13,293 bases of DNA from Candolleomyces eurysporus (taxonomy: Eukaryota; Basidiomycota; Agaricomycetes; Agaricales; Psathyrellaceae): assembly GCA_027579435.1 (NCBI GenBank), contig JANBPK010000805.1:1-13293 (forward strand), written 5' to 3'. Made by a program: the position numbers and the translations under genes. The notes beneath the pieces are model-generated. The model saw nothing but the letters and a program-made list of their open reading frames with translations, made no database searches and was not told where the DNA came from. Position 1 is the first letter of the stretch; every line of letters starts with the position of its first letter. Of the stretch, positions 1 through 7,063 are shown piece by piece.

Positions 1-1
1 G

Positions 2-577
2 ACCATGGGACTCGAATATGCGAGACCCAGTAACTATGGACCGACTTTCGTGTCCAGAGCAAATCAGAACACTAGGTCCGTCATTGACCTTGTGTTTGTT
101 AACACACCCAATACCCTCAGCGCTAATGTCAGATGGGTGGTGGAGCATCAGGGATGGTCGGATCACATCCCACTGTCTGCTAATGTACCGCTTAAGCACG
201 CTGTGCCAAAAGTCAAGGGCAGAACCCTAGCACCATTCAGCGACGAGGAGAAGGAGTTTATTGTGAACATTGTACTGGACATAGGAGACTGGTCTGGCTA
301 TCATCCCTCTACAGCAGAAGAGGTGGAACGTATGACTTCAGCCATCGCTGGAGCATTCTCCACTGTGTGGAATGAGCACTCCATGCAGTATACGATCGGT
401 CCCAACTCAAAGGAGTATTGGAATGACAAATGCACAAAGGCCCTTGAGAGTTATTGGCAGAAGATGACGACCGAAACCACAAGGCCTTTAGATCGGCGGT
501 TAAAGCTGCAAAGCGTGAGTTCTTTGATAAGCAGATTGAGGAGGTCGCAACGACCAACAAACGCCCATGGGACCTGA
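2..577 (+). pseudogene. LINE endonuclease C-terminal part (5' truncated, frameshifted)
   Basis: This is the C-terminal end of an apurinic-type endonuclease (endonuclease/exonuclease/phosphatase fold) that would nick target DNA for LINE insertion. The frame is already open at the window edge, so no true start is present. The diagnostic pieces are the strand segment SVIDLVFVN (residues 25-33, counting the first Met at position 5 as residue 1) and the catalytic SDH triad segment (S52-D53-H54, about position 158). Similarity to the family fades near position 450, where the continuation moves from frame 2 to frame 1. The stop at 577 is therefore a frameshift consequence rather than a natural end. 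The next part of the same protein begins in frame 1 around 454. Confidence 0.8.
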
Positions 578-1632
578 TGGAGTGGATCAAGGAGCGCAAA
601 AACCCTCTGTGCGAGGCCATCCAGTTTGAGGGTCGGCCCTGCCACAAACTGGATGATTTATGGGACGCCCTACACTCAACGTACAATGCTGCGTCTGACC
701 ACCCAGTTGACCCATCTATACTAGATGGACTTGAAGATGAGCCCAAACGCTCCTGGCCCAAGCTCTTGCAGTTTGAACTGGGACAGGCACTGGAGGTGTG
801 CTCTGCACACTCAGCCCCGGGCCCCAATCAGATTACATGGTGGCACCTGAAACAAGTCCCGGCACTCCCTGAGTACAGGGACATAATCATCGCCCTGGCC
901 GACGGATGCATTGTGTCTGGGCATTGGCCGAGGCACTTCAAGGAGTCTACTTTGGTTATTATTCCCAAACCAAACAAGCTGTCCTATTCTACTCCTAAGG
1001 CGTTCAGACCCATATTACTTCTGAACACGCTAGGGAAGCTTATCGAGAAGATGATCTTGAATAGATTCCAGCACGACATGATCAAGGACAATCTTGTTGA
1101 TCCTAACCAAATGGGTGGAGTGTGTCAGCGCTTCACTGAGGACGCAGGCCTCTTCCTAACGCACCTGGTGCACACAGGATGGGCCCAGAAGCTACAAACA
1201 AGTGTTGTCGCATTTGATGTCACCCAGTTCTTCCCCTTGATCAACCACCAGTTTCTACTGGCAGTGCTAGCAAAGCTGGGCTTTCACCACAAGGTGATTG
1301 CCTTTTTCGGATTGTATCTCATGGACAGGTTCACATCGTATGCATGGAACTGGGACATGTCTGGACTGAGGAGAGCTGACATGGGAGTTGGACAGTGGTT
1401 GGCTCTGTCTCCAGTCTTGTTGGCACTTGTTATAGCACCCATCATGAAACTGTTCAGGATGAAGAGTGCAGGGCTGGGGTGCACCCTCATCTTGTATGTG
1501 GACAATGGTGACATTATTGTTCAATCCCCAGAGATAGACATTGAGTGCATGCAAGACCTCCTCCTCACAGAATACAACGGATGCCAGGCTAAACAGGTGG
1601 TAGGTGCAGGTGTAGAAGAAACAGAGCTGTAG
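454..1632 (+). pseudogene. LINE reverse transcriptase domain (defective)
   Basis: This is the reverse transcriptase of the same LINE, about 390 codons, and would copy the element RNA at the nicked target. Visible pieces in order are a basic linker with KAFRSAVKAAKREFF, the fingers motif IPKPNK..AFRPI.LLNTLGK, motif A with AFDVTQFF (D255, position 1216), motif B as GVGQWLALSP (1387-1410), and motif C as YVDNG (1495-1509). LINE RTs normally have two adjacent aspartates in motif C; the second is Asn here (codon AAT at 1504). Motif B normally reads GQG-S-LSP, whereas this copy has Trp-Leu. The protein loses resemblance after about residue 380 and stops at 1632. The first codon listed is a TTG and is not a real start, since the frame continues the upstream endonuclease. 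I regard it as inactive. Confidence 0.85.
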
Positions 1633-2350
1633 GTGTGGGCGTACACAGAAAACAATGGGCGCACTGGAAAGCGATGAATGGAGTGTTCAAATAAATGGGC
1701 GATTTGGGAGGGAACCAGTAGGTGGGTTTGTGTGAATCACAGTGAGGGCATAGCGGGCGCAGCGTAGACAAGAGCAGCAAAAACAAGACGTTGGAAACCA
1801 TTAGAATGCGGGGCTCATAACTTGTTTGAACAGCAAGGCAGTGTTACAATTTATGGACTTGTCTCATGGACTTTCTGGTCTCTGTAGTTCTTACCTCATG
1901 TATGCCCTATGGACTCGTGTATGACCTTATGATTAGCACTTAGTGTTTCAGTAGCATATGTTTTTCATTTAGCTTACTCATAGTTTCATTTTGCTGACTG
2001 ATACTTTAATATTGCTGACTGATGTTACCATGCCTCCTACATGAGGCATATAGTATATAAGTAGGCTAGGTGTTAAAAGTGATAACTAAAGGCAGGGGAC
2101 TGGGGTCCTCAAGTCAGAGTACTGAACTAAGGGACTCCAGGATCGGAATCTACAGTTTAAATAAGCTCTACACAGTCATGTGATGAGATAATGATTAGAT
2201 AGCAAATAAGATATGATAAAACCAGATAAAAGTGAATCAAACCATGTAGGAGTGCAGTCACAAAGTCACTTTCTTCTAATACTAGGATAGTCTGTATTCT
2301 TTAGCTTGTTCTTAATAAAACCCATCTAGTGAACTCCAGAACCCAGAATT
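1633..2350. other. AT-rich non-coding stretch, possible solo LTR
   Basis: No convincing gene is visible. The stretch has a TATA-like box at 2054-2061 and an AATAAA at 2314-2319, about 255 bases apart, which is the internal order expected of an LTR (promoter, then polyadenylation signal). Two direct copies of TTGCTGACTGAT lie 21 bases apart (1991 and 2012), and TGCCTC/GAGGCA forms a 6-bp inverted repeat at 2031-2048. I could not find matching ends or a target-site duplication, so the solo-LTR reading is a guess. Confidence 0.3.
2054..2061 (+). promoter_or_regulatory. TATA-like box
   Basis: TATATAAG in a GC-poor setting, followed by a GTAGG stretch, resembles the core promoter of fungal LTRs. 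No downstream start codon for a recognised gene is present. It is supported only by motif identity and by the AATAAA about 255 bases downstream. Confidence 0.3.
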
Positions 2351-2367
2351 ACTAAGTTAGACTTAGT
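2351..2367. repeat. Perfect 7-bp inverted repeat, 3-nt loop
   Basis: ACTAAGT, loop TAG, then ACTTAGT. This is the first of five perfect short inverted repeats between 2351 and 2649. It can form a tight hairpin in RNA or single-stranded DNA. Its function is unknown. Confidence 0.6.
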
Positions 2368-2396
2368 GCTTGAACCCCAGAACAAACCCCTCATCT

Positions 2397-2458
2397 GAAC
2401 TTATACGAAAGCCTTGTATAAGCTTGAACTTAGTCTTGTAGAAAGCCTCACAAGACCC
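2397..2458. repeat. Two tandem hairpin units sharing a loop core
   Basis: Two units each begin with GAACTTA, 29 bases apart (2397 and 2426). Unit 1 contains stem CTTATAC/GTATAAG (2400-2406 with 2416-2422). Unit 2 contains stem GTCTTGT/ACAAGAC (2433-2439 with 2450-2456). The stems differ in sequence but both are perfect 7-bp pairings, and both loops contain GAAAGCCT. Different stems around a common loop look like structure conserved through compensatory change. That is an inference from only two units. The role is unknown; it could be a structured RNA element of the retrotransposon leader or LTR. Confidence 0.55.
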
Positions 2459-2486
2459 GAACCAGCATCGCACATGAACCGGTGAT

Positions 2487-2562
2487 ACGACCGTTTTCGC
2501 ATTTTCGCGAATAAATACCAACTTTATTGAATATATCGTTCATTATTCAACTAAACGGTCGT
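2487..2562. repeat. Nested inverted repeats (10-bp outer, 7-bp inner)
   Basis: The outer arms ACGACCGTTT (2487-2496) and AAACGGTCGT (2553-2562) are perfect reverse complements. Inside them TTGAATA (2527-2533) pairs with TATTCAA (2544-2550), just two bases before the right outer arm. The two stems could stack into one bent or branched hairpin with a 30-base left-side bulge. It could be a small inverted-repeat element of about 76 bp or a structured part of the leader; I cannot tell which. Confidence 0.5.
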
Positions 2563-2632
2563 GTCTATTAAATCTCTATGTTAAGAAACCCTGCTAGTTC
2601 TAAGATAACTCGCGCGGCGCGAAGGATAATTA

Positions 2633-2649
2633 AAGAGTACATTACTCTT
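2633..2649. repeat. Perfect 7-bp inverted repeat, 3-nt loop
   Basis: AAGAGTA, loop CAT, TACTCTT. It is built like the hairpin at 2351-2367 (7-bp stem, 3-nt loop) but has an unrelated stem sequence. Confidence 0.55.
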
Positions 2650-3857
2650 GGGTTCACGAGAGTTGGAGTCTACTCGAGGACTGCTAACTTAGAGGCGCGC
2701 CCGCCATATACCTGAGATTAGGGTTTAGTAGGCCAGCCGGTTGGCGCCGCTTCAGATTAAACGGCCTACCCTGCAGCTGAAAGACCCGGTTTCATTACTA
2801 AANGCTAGAGAGATATTTTCCTAGGCACTAAAGGAACCTAAAACTCTCGCGCGGCCTCACATTAATCGAGTACATTCAGTGCTAGAGCAGTGGGACGAGT
2901 CCCTAAGCACATAAAGAGACACCGCGGCAAGGTTTCGGCACATCAGACGGCATGATGGCTGGCGCGGCACGAGAAAGGAGCTCAATATACTCTGAAAGGA
3001 AGGTCATTCAAGGAAGAGATAACCCGGAAAGTGGTCACCAGGGCTTTTGCCAAGATAACGGTACTCAATTGACGGAGGTCCGACTCCTCCTCACGCGGCT
3101 CGAGCACAAGCACACCAAGGCGGCGGTTGGAATAACCGTAGGCCGACCACCCTCGATCAACTTCGGCATCCTACTCGGCATACTAGATAAGGCAACCAGA
3201 ACCTATTAATAGTCACGGCGCGAGCGCAGGAGTGGCGCGGCGGCGCCTTGGCNTANCCAATACCCTCTTTTTATCTCTCTATCTCTCTCTCTANCTGGGG
3301 CCTGGACTCTCTNTATTTATAAATCTCGTGTACACCTATTTATCATGCTCCGGTGATCGCGCGGCTCCAGATAGTATATATATTGGACTCTCTTAGCATA
3401 GNTTTTCCCCAGAGAATTACTGCTGTTTTTATTGTGTTTACTTTGCGTTTGCAATNGACTGGNTTNTGTGACTTTTATCTCGCGCGGCGTGATACTAAGN
3501 TAAAGNAAAGANCAANGCTATAAAGAAGTAACCTTANNGGTTAACTGTGTGATTATCGAGTACCCCTCGATTACTTGGAATTAGTGTGCACAAGAGAGAG
3601 AATCTGTAAATTCTTAATACTCTACACTACCCCCCATACTCGCACCCCNGATTTGGTGCGGCACGACTACAAAGGTCTATACATACNACTTATCTCGCAC
3701 GGCTCGACTTAGAGTTGGTGTAGGTGTTAGGTTGTGTGTTTTAGTAGTCTCGCCGTTCTCGATCACTTCATTTGGAGCCCACCGCGAGGGGGGTGAATTG
3801 CATATTCATCTCTCTTGATTAAAGCGAGGGTTTCGATTTTGGTCTGCCATTGTGTAG
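2650..3857 (+). other. CpG-rich leader/LTR region upstream of gag
   Basis: No gene is recognised in these 1.2 kb; an 85-codon open frame at 2952-3209 has no recognisable features. The stretch is rich in CpG and carries a recurring [CG]GCGCGGC motif (2611 just upstream, then 2848, 2961, 3234, 3358, 3481, with weaker forms at 3655 and 3696). A CT-rich microsatellite lies at about 3267-3293. The position directly before a primer-binding-like site and gag suggests 5' LTR plus untranslated leader of the gypsy element. No second LTR copy was found by eye, so the LTR boundaries are undefined. Many ambiguous bases begin here. Confidence 0.4.
3773..3785 (+). promoter_or_regulatory. Possible primer-binding site
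   Basis: TGGAGCCCACCGC follows a ..CTTCA sequence that could be the end of a 5' LTR. PBS sequences start with TGG, complementary to the CCA end of a tRNA, and lie just after the 5' LTR. I could not match it to a specific tRNA from memory, and the implied discriminator base (U) is unusual. Its position, about 85 bases before the open gag frame, is the main support. Confidence 0.35.
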
Positions 3858-3923
3858 ACTAGGTTTTCGAACTCGAACAAGACGTCCTACTTTGCGAGGC
3901 CGGGTTCTACTCCAGCTGATTAT

Positions 3924-5777
3924 TTGGCTGAAGACGCGGCACGAAAAGAGGAAGAAGCGCGATTAACGTTGGAAAGACCTCAAGGTACCCGAAGAAGCAC
4001 TCGTAATTCGAGTGAACCAATTTTATATTCGGTCAACGAGTATTTACCTACTCGTCGTGCTTCTACAANGCCAAAGAGAAAGAACGTTCAGAGGCAGACC
4101 TCTGAATCTGATATCGGCGAAGCGAGCTTTCATACGGCTCGAGAAGAAGATATTGCTGCGGCTTTAGATTCTTCNATCTTAGGTGGTGAAGAAAATACCC
4201 TTGATTTGAATCCTTTCATTTCAAACTTCTTTGACCCCTCACCTCTTACAAGAAACAATAAAGATAAGATGGCTGGAAGCGAAAGTGGTAGCGCGTCAGG
4301 CGGCAATACNGGCCCTAAGCGTCAAGTCAAAACGATGCCGGCTGCGTATAGCGGCAAGCACCCGATTTACGACGCGGCTAATCCGTCTACTGCTACNAGN
4401 TTCTTCGAAGGTGTGGAATTGGCTGCGAAAGTTGCGGGTTTAAGCGGGCAAGACGAAGAAATAGTCATGCACGCNTTATCCTACCTTGATACTCAGACGG
4501 CGCGACTTTGGTCTCGTCTGGAAGGAGGATTCGAGCCCTACAACTTCGAAAACTGGCGAAAAGCTGTNATGAAGATTTTACCGAAGGCTTCGAGATTCGA
4601 TGTAGGATCTATGGCTCGCTTGGACGACCTCTGTCGCAAAGCTCGAGAACGTCCCATTGGCAGGGACGAGAAGTCTGCTTTTTACGAGTTCGCTCTCGGC
4701 TTTCAAGCTGAAGCGGAGCCCCTTCTCAAATCTGGTGTTATTGCCAACCTAGATTTGGTTCTCAAGTTCATTGGTGGACTAAAGAGTACCTTTAGAGATG
4801 GGCTTAGTGAGCGACTTTCTCGCAAAGCGCCTGCCGTAGACGCTGATGGAGCGGCGCGAGATGAAGAGGATCCGTTTACATTGGCGGAAGTTATTAAGGT
4901 AGCTACGGAAATGGTTGACGCGGCGGCNGTNGGACCATTCGGTGCTCTCGCCTATGTGGAAGAAGAAGCTGATTATGCTCGAAATATGACTTCGAGCGGC
5001 CTCAGCGATCGTGCTGAATCTGCGGGTTTGAAAGCCCTTAAGGTCAAGCAGGAGTCTATGACAGAGGAAATGGCTAAGGTATTCACTACTCTTGANAGAG
5101 TGGAAAAGTCCATGTCCCTCCTGACGACTCAATTCGATAACTTCTCGACCACCGTTCGTGCGGCGCCAGCTCCGGCTCCAGCTCCTNACCGTCCCTCTAA
5201 CCAAGCGGTAGGCCAGCGGCCAGGCATGTATACTCGGCCTGCGGGAGCTACGTTCAGCTGCTGGTATTGCGGCCAGAACTCCCATACTATTTCTCAGTGT
5301 CCAGAAGTAAGGTTAGGACTTGAAGGNGGAAGGATTACTCAAAGAGGCAACACTATATTCTGTAAAGGAAANGTTGTCGCTCGCGAAGTTCCTGAAGGTA
5401 CTACAATGAAAGCACGAGTTGACGCCGTGTGGAANGGACCCACGCAGGCGGAGTTGAACTTATTGGAGGAATACGACGAATTAGAGGCAGAAGCGTTCGA
5501 CGTGTTTTATCAGCAACACGACGAGCCGGTCACTCATTCNGTTCTCCAACAGTCAATGGAGCAGATGAAGAAGGAGCAAAACGCGTTCCTTAACCGAATC
5601 GCTCAACAACTCAAGCCGTCTCAAGCAGCGGCACCAAAGGTGGAAGCACCTAAAGAACCTTCTACTCGCGAGGTCTTCGAACAGTTGTGTGATTTGTCTA
5701 AACGNTTCGAGAACATGGAGCAGTATCAGCTCCAGACACGTCGAGCGGCGGCAAACAACAACCAAGAGGATTTTTGA
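3924..5777 (+). CDS. gag: Retrotransposon Gag polyprotein with CCHC zinc knuckle
   Basis: This is the structural capsid/nucleocapsid protein of the gypsy element, which packages its RNA in a cytoplasmic particle. From the N terminus there is a charged region rich in Glu and Arg, and then a retrotransposon Gag core at about residues 130-330, with aromatic segments such as FENWRKA and a leucine-rich FIGGLKSTFRDGL. A predicted coiled-coil stretch lies at about 375-410, followed by a PAPAPAP linker and one zinc knuckle C-X2-C-X4-H-X4-C at residues 446-459 (position 5259 on). The C-terminal tail is acidic, then Gln-rich. The frame is open from 3858, but there is no in-frame ATG before 4269, so the true start may be 4269, non-AUG, or supplied by splicing. 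Ambiguous bases give several unknown residues. The stop at 5775-5777 follows a run of five T and overlaps the protease frame. Confidence 0.85.
   Translation: MAEDAARKEEEARLTLERPQGTRRSTRNSSEPILYSVNEYLPTRRASTXPKRKNVQRQTSESDIGEASFHTAREEDIAAALDSXILGGEENTLDLNPFISNFFDPSPLTRNNKDKMAGSESGSASGGNXGPKRQVKTMPAAYSGKHPIYDAANPSTAXXFFEGVELAAKVAGLSGQDEEIVMHXLSYLDTQTARLWSRLEGGFEPYNFENWRKAXMKILPKASRFDVGSMARLDDLCRKARERPIGRDEKSAFYEFALGFQAEAEPLLKSGVIANLDLVLKFIGGLKSTFRDGLSERLSRKAPAVDADGAARDEEDPFTLAEVIKVATEMVDAAXXGPFGALAYVEEEADYARNMTSSGLSDRAESAGLKALKVKQESMTEEMAKVFTTLXRVEKSMSLLTTQFDNFSTTVRAAPAPAPAPXRPSNQAVGQRPGMYTRPAGATFSCWYCGQNSHTISQCPEVRLGLEXGRITQRGNTIFCKGXVVAREVPEGTTMKARVDAVWXGPTQAELNLLEEYDELEAEAFDVFYQQHDEPVTHXVLQQSMEQMKKEQNAFLNRIAQQLKPSQAAAPKVEAPKEPSTREVFEQLCDLSKXFENMEQYQLQTRRAAANNNQEDF
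5702..5777 (+). promoter_or_regulatory. Gag-to-protease overlap, candidate -1 frameshift site
   Basis: Gag (frame 3) and the protease frame (frame 2) overlap over 76 bases. At the end of gag the codons read GAT TTT TGA, so a phenylalanine tRNA on TTT at 5772-5774 could re-pair one base back on TTT 5771-5773 and bypass the stop. It is not a classic X-XXY-YYZ heptamer. A homopolymer length error in the assembly is the alternative. Confidence 0.4.
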
Positions 5778-7063
5778 GAGGCCCAGCGAAGGAACGCGCC
5801 CCGGTCTCTACACGAAACGTTGACAAGAACCGGGGTAACTCTCTGGAGGGCCGAACTAGCAAGGTCAACGATACTCCCACTATACGAAAAGATAAAAATA
5901 TATTAGAACCAAGTGGACTCGAAGTGGTGGAACCTACTCGGAAGTTGATGCCGTATGTGCAGGTTCCTCCCTTAAGGACAAAGCCTATTCAAGGTGGAAA
6001 GGTTTTGGNGCNGGAAAGNACNNCGGCTGAAGNGCCCGCTGNGCGGAGCGCNCATGCTCTCAANCAAGCAAGGAAAGAACTNATAATGGGAATCATGAAA
6101 GANATNTTCTCTATACCNCATCCCATGAANCTTGAAGACCTTGCTATGGTCTNGCCCATNGCGCGGCAAGAAGCTATCGAGTTGTTAAAGAAGGGCAAGT
6201 GGGACCGCTCCAAGTCTGGTCAGACTGAGGAGTTGCGGGGAGCATTGCTGCAAGANTTAGAGGATACTATGACTGATNTAGGTCAAGATTCTCTCAGNTA
6301 CCTTANCGCTCTCTCCGAAATCTACTCTCAAGTTAACGCCGTTAGTCCTAGGCAGGAGGAACNTTTAATTCCTCTGCCTTCTCAAAGGGCTACAGTNGAA
6401 GATGTGACTGAAGAGGAAGAGGAGAAGTCTTCTGAAGAAGTGGTGGAGGTTCTCTTACAAGACTTACCAGTCCCTATGTGTTACAAGTCGGANGGCTCGG
6501 GAAAAGTCCCAGCNGGAGGCCTCATTATACCAGATGCGGTAGAGGTGTTTCTTTCTGAGCATCACAAGGCGGAAGTCAAAGGAATGGTGACAGCTACTGA
6601 GTCTGAGAAGATTCGCGTCTTCTTCCCTGTCGTAAATCANGNGCGGCGCGAAGAATGCATTTTCGATGAAGGNTCACAAGTGTGTTCAGCAAGNGAGGCG
6701 GCGGCTAGGACTCTCGGAATATCCTGGGATCCTGACCTTACCATAGGCCTCCAGTCTTCGAACCGCACCACGGCAAGAACGTTAGGTTTAGCAAGGAACG
6801 TACCGATTCAATGTGGAGACGGTGTCATAGCTTATGTGCAGCTACACATCGTGCGTGANGCGGCNTACAAGATTTTGCTTGGACGACCGTTCCTCTCAGT
6901 CATGAGTGCTCAATCNCACAATCATCCCGATGGTTCGCATATGATGACACTCACTGATCCGAACTCAGGACGAAGAGTTGTTGTTCCCTCTTTCCCGCNG
7001 GGTGAGATACCTGCATTATATAGGGAGGAATTGAGCACTTCTTTTCGAACCTCGATGATTTGA
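5774..7063 (+). CDS. pro: Protease (retropepsin-like) reading frame of the gypsy element
   Basis: This frame would supply the aspartic protease that cleaves Gag and Pol. It is open from 5702, overlapping gag by 76 bases, and lies in the -1 frame relative to gag. The first 250 residues are a linker with acidic runs (EEEEEKSSEE). The retropepsin-like domain is at about residues 285-400: catalytic segment FDEGSQ (D298, position 6665) and the later flap/C-terminal strand YKILLGRPF (GRP at 370-372). Retropepsins usually have D-S/T-G; here the second residue is Glu. I recall such variants in related fungal elements but cannot verify this. TTG at 5774 is only the first codon after the overlap, so expression probably depends on -1 frameshifting or re-initiation. 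The frame has the densest ambiguous bases in the window, about 6009-6300. Confidence 0.75.
   Translation: MRGPAKERAPVSTRNVDKNRGNSLEGRTSKVNDTPTIRKDKNILEPSGLEVVEPTRKLMPYVQVPPLRTKPIQGGKVLXXEXXXAEXPAXRSXHALXQARKEXIMGIMKXXFSIXHPMXLEDLAMVXPXARQEAIELLKKGKWDRSKSGQTEELRGALLQXLEDTMTDXGQDSLXYLXALSEIYSQVNAVSPRQEEXLIPLPSQRATXEDVTEEEEEKSSEEVVEVLLQDLPVPMCYKSXGSGKVPXGGLIIPDAVEVFLSEHHKAEVKGMVTATESEKIRVFFPVVNXXRREECIFDEXSQVCSAXEAAARTLGISWDPDLTIGLQSSNRTTARTLGLARNVPIQCGDGVIAYVQLHIVRXAXYKILLGRPFLSVMSAQXHNHPDGSHMMTLTDPNSGRRVVVPSFPXGEIPALYREELSTSFRTSMI
7024..7063 (+). promoter_or_regulatory. Protease-to-RT overlap, candidate second -1 frameshift site
   Basis: The protease frame (frame 2) and RT frame (frame 1) overlap over 40 bases. 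Two sites could allow a -1 move: TTT at 7043-7045, which can re-pair on 7042-7044, and the terminal ATT TGA. As at the first junction, the upstream frame ends in TTTGA with TTG of the next frame embedded in it. Confidence 0.35.

Larger units (their letters stand above)
1..1632 (+). mobile_element. Non-LTR (LINE) retrotransposon fragment
   Basis: This is the 3' part of a LINE: an endonuclease tail followed by a reverse transcriptase, the usual order in ORF2 of these elements. The 5' end lies outside the window. The 3' end is lost after the RT palm, because the reading frame diverges after about 1590 and no RNase H, zinc knuckle or poly(A) tail follows. The style resembles Tad-like LINEs of fungi, but the clade is inferred from memory. 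The coding frame is broken once near 450, and two conserved RT motifs are altered, so it is a dead copy. Confidence 0.85.

Noticed and set aside
309..827. 172-codon minus-strand frame
   Set aside because: Shadow of the LINE coding strand, which has clear endonuclease and RT motifs.
1589..1801. 70-codon minus-strand frame with two CxxC pairs (CPHC and CAHC)
   Set aside because: The paired CxxC is suggestive of a zinc ribbon, but the frame is short, Pro/Leu-rich and low complexity at its C terminus, and partly overlaps the LINE end. Not enough to call a gene.
1981..2460. Hammerhead-type ribozyme, from CTGACTGATG and GAAA strings
   Set aside because: The conserved core order with a matching third stem could not be assembled around these strings.
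2952..3209. 85-codon open frame in the gag leader
   Set aside because: It has an ATG but no recognisable features, and it sits in the repeated-motif leader. It might be an upstream frame, but nothing supports translation.
3270..3770. 5' LTR with a matching 3' copy
   Set aside because: I compared 2100-3770 with 9560-10900 by eye and found only low-complexity matches (CCAATACC, CT/GA runs), so no LTR pair is annotated.
4779..5285. 168-codon minus-strand frame
   Set aside because: Shadow of gag; its composition mirrors the reverse complement of the Gag codons.
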